NCBI GenBank assembly: GCA_964348185.1
Contig: CAYGBW010000109.1
Span: 1 to 30,361 of the forward strand
Length of the DNA: 30,361 nt
Direction of reading: 5' to 3'
DNA from: CAYGBW01 sp964348185
Lineage (GTDB): Bacteria > Desulfobacterota > BSN033 > WVXP01
This document shows positions 16,878 through 25,000 of this stretch, in pieces. The notes beneath the pieces are model-generated. The model saw nothing but the letters and a program-made list of their open reading frames with translations, was not told the origin of the DNA and made no database searches. The translations under genes were made by a program, and so were the position numbers. Every line of letters starts with the position of its first letter. The stretch's first letter is position 1.

Positions 16878-18227
16878 ATGGAAGAGCCACAAGTCCACCT
16901 TCTCGACTATCTGAGAGTCGTTATCAGACGAAAGTGGCTGATCCTCGCCCTCACGCTGATCGCCCTGGCCCTAGGGGCCTTTCGTGTCTACCGGGCCGTC
17001 CCTGTCTACCAGGCTGTCTGTACGATTCGCATCGGCGACAGAATCAACACGGTCATCCGTTCGGGACAGGTCTTCCAGTACACCGACTACTGGTCCTCGG
17101 AAAAGAATATCAACACCCATCTCAGCATCATGATGAGTGAACCGGTGCTCCAAAAGGTCGTCGATTCTGTGAACCGCGAGACCGATTCCCACCCGCCCCT
17201 TAACCCGGCGAATCTAAGGAGTGCTCTCAAGGTCGAATCCGTGAAGGACACCAACCTGATACACGTGAAAGCGATCCACACCGATCCCCATCTGGCCCAG
17301 ATCTTTGCCAACACGGTGGCAACAGCCTATCGGGACTTCACCATCGAGAAGCGGCTCGAGTCTTCTGAGGATAACGTGTTATGGCTCAAAAAAGAGATTT
17401 CCGATCTCAAAAGGAAAATGGAGGAGGCCTACTATGACCTCTATCAGTACAAGCAGAAAAGCGAGATTCTCTCTCTCGAAAAGGAGGCCAAGATGCAGGC
17501 CGAAGAACTCTCACAACTCCGGTCTGCCTACAATGAGACTCGAGTCAAGCGCATAGAGATCGAAGCCCAGATCAACGAGCTGGAACGGATCATCCGGGCC
17601 AAAAACAAGCACATCCCCACCTTTTTAGAGGGGGACCTCCTTCCAACCCTCAATAACCAACTCGTGACGGCCAAGCTCGAACTGGCTCAGCTAAGGAAGA
17701 AATACGGACCCAAACACCCGAACATCATCGCCGCCCTCTCGAATATCCGATCAATCCAGACCCAGATCGATCAGAACATCCAGAAGGCGATCAAAGGTCT
17801 CAAGTCTGAGCGTACGGTCCTCGCGGCAAAAGAGGAGACCCTCGACAACTCTATCAAGCGCTACACCCAGACCGCCATGGATAGAGAACAAAAGGAAATC
17901 CAGTACGCCCTCCTTGAGAAGGAGACCCAACTCAACAAGGAACTCTATGATGTCCTCGTGGCCAAACTGAAAGAGATTAACATCACCGAGGGTATGGACA
18001 AGCCGGAGATCACAGTCGTGGAGACGGCCGATCTTCCCAAGGGCCCGCTGAACACGAAGAGGAATTCGAATCTGGTCATCTCTGGTGTCATCGGGTTGGT
18101 TTTTTCCCTGGGTTTAGTCTTTTTTCTGGACTATCTCGACGTGGGGCTTTCCACAAGGGAGGAGACCGAGGAATTTCTCGACCTTCCCGTCTTGGGAGTC
18201 ATTCCTCAGACCCGGACAAAACCCTAG
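16878..18227 (+). CDS. Wzz-type polysaccharide chain-length / co-polymerase protein
   Basis: The layout is that of PCP family proteins: cytoplasmic lead (HLLDYLRVVIRRKW), first membrane helix (LILALTLIALALGAFRVY), a long periplasmic coiled coil rich in Glu/Lys/Gln (about residues 150-370), then a second membrane helix (VISGVIGLVFSLGLVFFLDY) with short tail PVLGVIPQ. This is the Wzz plus GNVR-type arrangement that sets polymer length and contacts the tyrosine kinase. I start at ATG 16878; an in-frame TTG at 16869 would add three residues. The kinase gene follows after 12 bases, so the pair is one unit behind a sigma-54 promoter. No polymerase or glycosyltransferase is present in the window, so the polysaccharide is unidentified. 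Confidence 0.9.
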   Translation: MEEPQVHLLDYLRVVIRRKWLILALTLIALALGAFRVYRAVPVYQAVCTIRIGDRINTVIRSGQVFQYTDYWSSEKNINTHLSIMMSEPVLQKVVDSVNRETDSHPPLNPANLRSALKVESVKDTNLIHVKAIHTDPHLAQIFANTVATAYRDFTIEKRLESSEDNVLWLKKEISDLKRKMEEAYYDLYQYKQKSEILSLEKEAKMQAEELSQLRSAYNETRVKRIEIEAQINELERIIRAKNKHIPTFLEGDLLPTLNNQLVTAKLELAQLRKKYGPKHPNIIAALSNIRSIQTQIDQNIQKAIKGLKSERTVLAAKEETLDNSIKRYTQTAMDREQKEIQYALLEKETQLNKELYDVLVAKLKEINITEGMDKPEITVVETADLPKGPLNTKRNSNLVISGVIGLVFSLGLVFFLDYLDVGLSTREETEEFLDLPVLGVIPQTRTKP

Positions 18228-18239
18228 ACAGGCCGATCT

Positions 18240-19496
18240 ATGGGACGGAACCGTTACAAGAACATTGTTGAAATCAGAAAGGACGGCCCTTTCGCCGAGG
18301 CCTTTGACAATCTGATGGTCAACCTTCTCATGTCCTCTCTCGATACCCCCATCAAAAGCATCCTGGTTACCAGTAGCGTGATGGGAGAGGGAAAGACGCT
18401 GAGCGCCACCAATCTGGCGATCAGCATTGCTGGTACGGGCAAGAAGGTCCTTCTCGTCGACCTGGATCTGCGCCGAGCCTCCATCCACAAGCTGCTTGGC
18501 ATCAATGGCAATTTTGGGCTTGTCAACGCCCTTGCCGGTATTACCCAGGTCAATATCGATTCAGGCCGCTTGGGGGACTACACCATCGGGGATATCTTCT
18601 ACCTCCTTGAAGCTCAGGGCCGCAGCGGTTTGATCACATTCGAGAGGAACGGAACCGCGGTACAGGTGACGGTCAAGAACGGCAACATCGTCAATGCCAA
18701 TCTCATGAATCGACCCATCGAAAGGAGTCTTGAAAAGGTTCTCCTTCACTTCAAGAAGATCACCCTCGACCAGTTGAAAGAGGCCATCCGCATCCAGGAA
18801 ACCACAAAGAAACCTCTGAGCCAACTCCTGGTCAGCCTGGGCTTTGTCTCCAAAGAGAGGATCAAAAGGGTGATAAGGACACTGATTGAGGAGAGTCTTC
18901 GGAGACTCTTTCTCCTGGAGGATCCTGTCTTCCGGATCGAAAACCTGAACAGCGTTCAGGTTGAGGGCTATGCTGAGGAAGTCTCGAAAGAACGGGGTTT
19001 TTTCAGAGACTTTGTGGATCTGAACGCTGCCCCCTTTTTCAACCGGGTCGTCAGTGCAGCCGTGAAGCCTACGACCGTGGCGAACCTCTATGTGTGTCCC
19101 TGCGGAAAACTCCCCCCCAATCCCGTGGAGATCATGGGCTCCAAAAGGATGGAAGAATTCCTCAAGATTCTCATCAGCGGTTTTGACATGGTGATCTTCG
19201 ACTCCTCCCCGGTTCTAGGCGCTGCCCATTCCTCTCTGTACCCTTCCCTGGTGGACGGGGTACTCCTGGTGGTTCGAGCGGGGAAGACAGACAAAAAGGT
19301 CGTTCTGGAGGCCAAGAAGCAGTTGGAGATGGCCAATGCCAGACTCCTCGGAGTCATTCTCAACGGGTTGGACCGAGGGGTTCACTACGGCCGCTACTAC
19401 CGCTACTACGCCAAGGAAGGCGAAGAATCGGGTGACAGACCCCCCTCACAACGCCTCATCCCCCTGCTCAGAGACGATTCAACGTCTTCTTCCTGA
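18240..19496 (+). CDS. BY-kinase with DUF4388-like insert (polysaccharide tyrosine autokinase)
   Basis: Bacterial tyrosine kinases of the CpsD/Wzc-C type control polysaccharide export by autophosphorylating a Tyr cluster. Walker A is SVMGEGKT (46-53), Walker A' LLVDLDLRR (71-79), Walker B VIFDSSPV (318-325), and the tail has a cluster YGRYYRYY (383-390). The NPVE and MGS signature of CpsD kinases is in LPPNPVEIMGSKRM. Between Walker A' and B, residues about 107-271 do not belong to the kinase fold: TIGDIFYLLEAQGRSGLITF and VKNGNIVNANL look like a DUF4388/PATAN ligand domain, then LDQLKEAI and PLSQLLVSLGFVSKERIKRV like a helical MshEN-type segment. The start has a weak AGG ribosome site; the gene lies 12 bases behind the Wzz gene. 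The insert suggests an added sensory switch. Confidence 0.88.
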   Translation: MGRNRYKNIVEIRKDGPFAEAFDNLMVNLLMSSLDTPIKSILVTSSVMGEGKTLSATNLAISIAGTGKKVLLVDLDLRRASIHKLLGINGNFGLVNALAGITQVNIDSGRLGDYTIGDIFYLLEAQGRSGLITFERNGTAVQVTVKNGNIVNANLMNRPIERSLEKVLLHFKKITLDQLKEAIRIQETTKKPLSQLLVSLGFVSKERIKRVIRTLIEESLRRLFLLEDPVFRIENLNSVQVEGYAEEVSKERGFFRDFVDLNAAPFFNRVVSAAVKPTTVANLYVCPCGKLPPNPVEIMGSKRMEEFLKILISGFDMVIFDSSPVLGAAHSSLYPSLVDGVLLVVRAGKTDKKVVLEAKKQLEMANARLLGVILNGLDRGVHYGRYYRYYAKEGEESGDRPPSQRLIPLLRDDSTSSS

Positions 19497-19743
19497 AGTT
19501 TCCAGTTATCAGTGGCTGAGCCTCATTGGCTCCTGCCCTCTCAGAGAATTGGGCATCTCAACGAGGCTTCAAATACCTTCGAGGGAATCATAGCCGCCCA
19601 TTGCAGCAAGTCGCGCTTCCCTTTTGAATTCGGGAACTCCTGTAATGATTGAGGTCAAAGATCTATGGGCAGTGACCGGTGAACTCGATTCGGCCGATAG
19701 GAGCCGGACAGGAGGAGTGCCGCGGGTCCTTTCGTCGTGGACA
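19497..19743. other. Intergenic stretch between the kinase and the exporter promoter
   Basis: The full 320-base gap (19497-19816) contains weak stem-loops such as GAGCC/GGCTC shortly after the kinase stop, the sigma-54-like element at 19744, and no gene that I can support. A small GTG-started frame (19512-19652) has no ribosome site and no family resemblance. Confidence 0.5.
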
Positions 19744-19758
19744 TGGCATGGAAACTGC
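19744..19758 (+). promoter_or_regulatory. Sigma-54 -24/-12 promoter for the ABC exporter
   Basis: TGGCATGGAAACTGC keeps TGGCA, the G at consensus position 7 and TGC followed by A, and has the required 12-base GG to GC spacing. It deviates at only two of the conserved positions. It lies 59 bases before the ATG at 19817. Confidence 0.65.
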
Positions 19759-19816
19759 ATTATCCCGGGGAGTATCCCATTCATGGGGCTTTACGTTCTC
19801 ACACCCTGAAGTTTGA

Positions 19817-21670
19817 ATGCTAAATAACAACCGCAAACAAGGCTGGTTCACTTATCTAAAACGGGGGCTTTCCCGGAAAATGCCCTATGACCGTATCGCC
19901 GATCAGAAGGGCTATCCCGACCTCAAGGCCAACCTCAAGAACCTGCGTCCCTTTGTCCGCAGGCACTGGCAGAAGGGCCTACTGGGCGTTCTCCTTATCA
20001 TCTTCACCTCGCTTTTTGGTTTTCCTCAACCTCTCATCACCCGCTATCTTGTGGACGATATCATCCTGGGCCGTCGAATGGACCTTCTCGCTGGAGCCAT
20101 CCTTCTGCTGGCCGCGATATTAGTGGCCGAGAAACTGGCAAGCTTGCTCCAGAGATTCTATTTCACCCGCTTTGAGCAGGAGGTCACCCTCGACATCCAG
20201 CAAGATCTGCTCGATCATACCCTGCGCTTTCCAAAATCATTTTTCGACGCCAATCAGACGGGCTACCTGATGTCGCGCCTTTGTTCCGATGTGCAGGGCC
20301 TCCGATGGTTCTTTTCCAGCACCATGGTTTACATTGTCAGCAATACCGTGCGCTTTGTGGGAGGAGCTGGGCTACTTCTCTATCTTGAGTGGAAGCTGGC
20401 CATTGTTGTCCTGATCCTCCTCCCGGGAATCGTCCTCTGTGTCCGCTACTTCTCCGGCAAGATGCACGCGCTGAGCCATCAGAGCATGGAACAGCAGGCC
20501 TGCGTCTCAAGCCAGTTCCAGGAGTCCCTGTCTTCCATCCCTCTGATCAAAGCCTTCTCCTCAGAGGAGCGCACGGTCGGAAATCTGATCTCCCGACTGA
20601 AGGCAGCCTTTCACGTCTCTCTCGAACTGTCCACCGTGAGCTCGGTCGCCAATCTCGCAATCACCTCCATGCCCGGTATGGCCCGAGTCATCGTGCTGGC
20701 ATCTGGGGCCTACTGGGTCATCAAAGGCCAGTGGAGCCTGGGCTCTCTGCTTGCCTTCCAGGCGTACCTGGGGTACATCTTCGGCCCGACGCAATTTCTG
20801 GCCACGGCAAACCTCCAGCTGCAGAATGCACGAGCGGCACTGGAACGGGTCTCAGCCCTCTTTGACATCGTTCGGGAAGAGAATGCGGGGACCGGCAAAA
20901 GCGTCGAGCGGCTCACAGGGGAGATCGAGTTCAAGAACGTCTCCTTCTCCTATAATGGCGGTGAACCGGTGCTCGAGGACGTGTCCTTCCGCATCCGTCC
21001 CGGGGAACGGGTCGCTATTGTGGGACCCAGCGGTGTGGGAAAGACGACTCTGGTGACGCTTATCCTCCGGTTTTACAGGCCCACTCGAGGAGAGATCTAC
21101 TTCGATGGCCGACCGGCATCGGATTATGAGGTGGGTTCCTTACGGCGGCGGATCGGGTATGTCTCCCAGAGTGCTCTCCTTTTATCCGGCACCCTCATGG
21201 AAAACCTCCGTTATGGGAATCTCGAGGCCAGTGAGGGGCAGATCGTTCGGGCTGCCAGGGTGGCCGAAATCGATGGGTTTATCAGTTGCCTACCCGCAGG
21301 CTATGAGACCGAGATCGGTGAAAAGGGACTCAACCTGTCGGAGGGACAGAAACAGCGACTGGCCCTTGCCCGGGCCCTGGTCAAAGATCCAGACATCCTG
21401 GTGCTGGACGAGCCAGCCGCGGCATTGGACAGGATGACGGAAAGGTCTATCTTCCAATCCCTCCCCTCCCTTGTCAAAGACAAGACCCTCTTTGTGGTCG
21501 GGCACCGACTCTCTACCATCATGGATTCGGATCGGATTCTCCTTTTGAACGAGGGTCGTCTTGTCGCCACGGGGACCCATCAGTCACTCCTGGGCAGCAG
21601 CGATTACTACCGTTTCTTGGTCACCCACCAGCAGATCAGAACCGAGCAGGCCCAGAAAGTCAAACCGTGA
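19817..21670 (+). CDS. MsbA-type ABC exporter (half-transporter, TMD-NBD)
   Basis: Residues about 50-345 hold the six-helix exporter domain (FPQPLITRYLVDD, FDANQTGYLMSRLCSDVQGL). The ATPase domain has Walker A GPSGVGKT (403-410), signature LSEGQ (507-511), Walker B ILVLDEP with D531/E532, and switch His in VVGHRLSTI. At 617 residues it is a standard homodimeric half-transporter. It has no C39 peptidase domain, so it does not itself cut a double-glycine leader. It sits between the polysaccharide and PilY1 units with its own sigma-54-like promoter. The cargo could be a lipid, glycan or the peptide encoded at 29870; the sequence does not decide. The start ATG has only a weak GAAG site. Confidence 0.92.
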   Translation: MLNNNRKQGWFTYLKRGLSRKMPYDRIADQKGYPDLKANLKNLRPFVRRHWQKGLLGVLLIIFTSLFGFPQPLITRYLVDDIILGRRMDLLAGAILLLAAILVAEKLASLLQRFYFTRFEQEVTLDIQQDLLDHTLRFPKSFFDANQTGYLMSRLCSDVQGLRWFFSSTMVYIVSNTVRFVGGAGLLLYLEWKLAIVVLILLPGIVLCVRYFSGKMHALSHQSMEQQACVSSQFQESLSSIPLIKAFSSEERTVGNLISRLKAAFHVSLELSTVSSVANLAITSMPGMARVIVLASGAYWVIKGQWSLGSLLAFQAYLGYIFGPTQFLATANLQLQNARAALERVSALFDIVREENAGTGKSVERLTGEIEFKNVSFSYNGGEPVLEDVSFRIRPGERVAIVGPSGVGKTTLVTLILRFYRPTRGEIYFDGRPASDYEVGSLRRRIGYVSQSALLLSGTLMENLRYGNLEASEGQIVRAARVAEIDGFISCLPAGYETEIGEKGLNLSEGQKQRLALARALVKDPDILVLDEPAAALDRMTERSIFQSLPSLVKDKTLFVVGHRLSTIMDSDRILLLNEGRLVATGTHQSLLGSSDYYRFLVTHQQIRTEQAQKVKP

Positions 21671-21701
21671 TCAACTGATCTCACGGGTCCCCGGGAGCTC
21701 A

Positions 21702-21728
21702 CCCCTTCTGCGAACCCGCGTGAAGGGG
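21702..21728. other. Stem-loop after the ABC exporter
   Basis: CCCCTTC (21702-21708) pairs with GAAGGGG (21722-21728), and GCG/CGC pair inside it. It lies 32 bases past the stop codon. No T-run follows, so a terminator role is only possible. The 412-base gap (21671-22082) also holds the sigma-54-like element at 21992 and no recognised gene. Confidence 0.4.
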
Positions 21729-21991
21729 CGTCAGGTTGGGCCAGACAGAGCCCACGCCATAATCAGCACCCCCCGATGGCGTCCAAACCCCCCAACTTTT
21801 CCCCTCTAGATGATCTCCACACGTTGTGCTCCTCAAAGGAAGCCGGAAGGATCCTTCGATCCCACCAGGGGATATCGGTGAGTGAATAGAGTTCTTAGTT
21901 TCTCTGATTTTTTTCCATACTTTGGCGCCTCCCTCTCACAAAGAAATGCCTTAACCTGCTGTTTTTTCAATGAATTTGTTTCATAGGAATC

Positions 21992-22006
21992 TGGCACGGT
22001 TATGGC
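21992..22006 (+). promoter_or_regulatory. Sigma-54 -24/-12 promoter for the PilY1-like adhesin
   Basis: TGGCACGGTTATGGC has the complete consensus -24 box TGGCACG. The -12 box is TGGCA in place of TTGCA, and the GG (21993) to GC (22005) distance is 12 bases. It lies 76 bases before the ATG at 22083. Confidence 0.7.
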
Positions 22007-22082
22007 AAACCTCAGAGCAAACACACGATCCATGCGCTGAGAGGCAACCCTTCGACCGAATTTCTGACCGCAGGTGAGGACG

Positions 22083-25000
22083 ATGAAACAGAACACAAAT
22101 AGAAGCATTTTGTTTTTACTGATCGGAACCGTTGCCTTCTCCATGCTTTTTCTCTTCAGGGCGCAGACTGCCGATTCTGCAGGTTTTACGATGCGGAAAA
22201 AGATAACGATACAGGCGTCTCAGGTCAGCGGGGCGTCTGCCCTCACGGATTTCCCCGTCATGATCAAGCTGACAGGCAGCGACTTTCAGGAGATCGAGAA
22301 TGACACCCGATCCGATGGCTATGACCTGGTCTTTCGGGCTTCGGACGGGATAACGCCATTGGCCCACGAGATCGAGGTCTATGATGAAACGGCTGATCTC
22401 CTGGTCGCGTGGGTCAAGATCCCCACTCTATCGCCCACGATCGATACCGAGATTTACATGTATTACGGAGACAGCGCCCTCACAGCCCCCACAGAGACGC
22501 CAACCGCGGTGTGGGATCCGAATTTCAAGGGCGTGTGGCATCTGAATGAAGACCCCTCAGGGACCGCTCCACAGATCATGGATTCGACCGTAAACGCCAA
22601 CCACGGTACCTCCCAGGGGGGGATGAAGTCCAATGATCGAGTCGCCGGGAAGATAGGGGAAGCGCTCGATTTCGACGGAAGCGACGATTACATCAATGGG
22701 GGCAGTGATTCGAGTCTGGATGCCACAACTGGCCTCACCCTCGAGGCGTGGGTCGAGCCCGATCAGGTCGAATGGGCTAGCCGATACGTCCTGTACAAAG
22801 CCAATGCCTACTTCCTCTCCTCGATGCGAAGCTTTGACAACACCCCGAACTTCTATCTCTATATCAACGGGGTAGGCTGGCAGGCAATATTCACAGGGGG
22901 CACCCTGACCACGGGTTGGAACCATCTCGTGGCAACCTATGACACAACCCAAAGGACCATGCGTATCTACATCGATGGCGTGGAGGTGAAAAGCCTTGCA
23001 CTGACTGGGCTTTCCAACTACACGATCAGAACGACCACGAACATCCTCTGGATCGGCGGTCCATGGTCCGATGGCGTCATCGACGAGGCGCGCGTCTCTG
23101 ACATCGCCCGGTCGGCCGACTGGATCAAGACCCAGTTCAACAACCAGGGTTCTCCTTCGGGTTTTTACAGTGTGGCGGGTGAGGAGCCTGTTAGTACCGA
23201 CCTCCCAACGATTACCATCACCTCTCCGACGAGTGCATCGTCCTACTCCACGGATACCGGGGTGATGGCCCTTGCGGGCTCTGCGAGTGACGATACCGGG
23301 GTGGTAGAGGTCACCTGGACGAATGATGCCGGGGGCTCCGGCGTCTGTTCGGGTACCGACATCTGGAGTGCGGCGAGTATTTCCCTCGCCCCGGGCGCCA
23401 ATGTCATCACCGTGGCCGCACGGGACGACGACAACAATACGGCCACCGACGTTCTCACGGTAACCTACACTCCCGCCGATGACGGCGGGGGGGGCGGCGG
23501 CGGTGATGGCGGTAGCGGAGGGACCGGTGACACCGAGCTCTTTCAAAGCGCCCTTGAACCCAACGTTCTAATCCTCTTTGACACCTCCGGCAGCATGGCC
23601 GACGTCATGTGGCTCGATGGATTCGATCCGGACAGAGACTACGCCACTCCCCTTCTTTCCCAGGGCAAAACCGTGGTTTTTGTTCAGGACTCGGTCAACT
23701 GCTACCCAGACGAGAACTATGTCTCGACAACGACCGCTTTGAGTGGGAAGTCCAGGCTTGAATACCAGAATCAGGATGGTTCGGGAAACATCTGTGGATC
23801 GATCGCGACCTCCCAGTTGAGCGACAGTAACGGTTATTTTTACTTCGACCGGGACGGAGGGGATTTCATTGACGCTGGCTCCTATGATTCTGGTAATCCG
23901 AGCCAGATCAAGGTCTTCCTCCCCTATGGCACCGAGAGCGTGGATCCTCCGAACATCTACTACAAGTCCTGCTACGATTATGAATACTTGAACTGGATTT
24001 TCTATCATTCTAACCAGGCCGACCGGGACGCCTTGGAGGACCAGCACAAAGATCCGGCAAAACGGGCTATGCTCATGAGGGTTCACGTAGGAAAAAAGGT
24101 TGTAAAGGACTTGATCGACAACACCCCCGAGGCACGGTTTGGCATCATGCGGTTCGACCCCACCTATGCGGTATACGATGGCGGGCGAATTCTCGCCGAC
24201 ATTCCCTCCAGTAACGCCGATCTCCATGCCGCCCTCGATAGCTTCTGGGTTGCGGGGAGAACCCCCTTGGCCGAGGCCCTGGAAGACGCCTGGGACTACT
24301 TCAGGGGTGTGGACGTGTACGGCCATTCCTTTACTCAAGACTACTGGTGCCGCCGAAATTTCGTCATCGTCATGACTGACGGCGCGCCCAGCAGCGATTC
24401 CAACGACTTGACGAGCGGCATGAAAAAAGACTGGGACGGTGACAGTGGCGGAACCGAAGCCAACGGATGGACTGGAAATGAAGACAACCTGTATCCCGGA
24501 GATGGATCAGACTACCTGGACGATGTGGCCCACTATATACGGCGTAACGACGCCCGTCCAGACCTTGAGGGGACACAGAGGGTGACGGTGCACACCATTG
24601 GGTTTACCATCAATCACAGCCTGCTCCAGGACACGGCCATAAATGGAGGCGGCCAGTATTATACCGCCAATAATGCCCAGGAATTGAGCGTGGCCTTCCG
24701 GGATATCATTCAGGAGATTGTCGAGATTTCCACCTCCTACACGGCTCCGGTGGTACCCATCAGCCGGAATGAAAAGACCACAAGCGGCGACAGGATCTAT
24801 CTCGCCCTGTTTAAGCCGAGTCTATCCGCCTTCTGGAAGGGCAACATCAAGAAGTTCGGGATTGCCACCACGGACAATGACGGCCTGGGAATCAAGAAGG
24901 GGGACATTCTCGACAGAAACGGGGATCTTGCCACAGACGGTTCCGGGCATATCCTTGACACCGCAGCCTCCTACTGGGGGATCGGCTCCCCGGATGGCGG

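Noticed and set aside
18756..18890. The MshEN-like part of the kinase insert as a c-di-GMP sensor.
   Set aside because: The RLG motif that contacts c-di-GMP in MshEN domains reads PLS here, so ligand binding is not supported.
19512..19652. GTG-started plus-strand frame containing a TFEGIIAAHC stretch that faintly recalls the LEALAAIC part of the RiPP precursor.
   Set aside because: No ribosome site, no YxxP leader motif and no matching Cys pattern. The resemblance is weak.
23486..23525. GGC/GGT-rich run in the PilY1-like gene as a repeat array or frameshift site.
   Set aside because: It encodes a Gly-rich linker and the frame is intact on both sides.
22557..23546. Large minus-strand open frame (329 codons) inside the PilY1-like gene.
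   Set aside because: It mirrors the codon structure of a GC-rich plus-strand gene with clear domains; no family fits it. The same holds for the 332-codon frame at 24822-25820.
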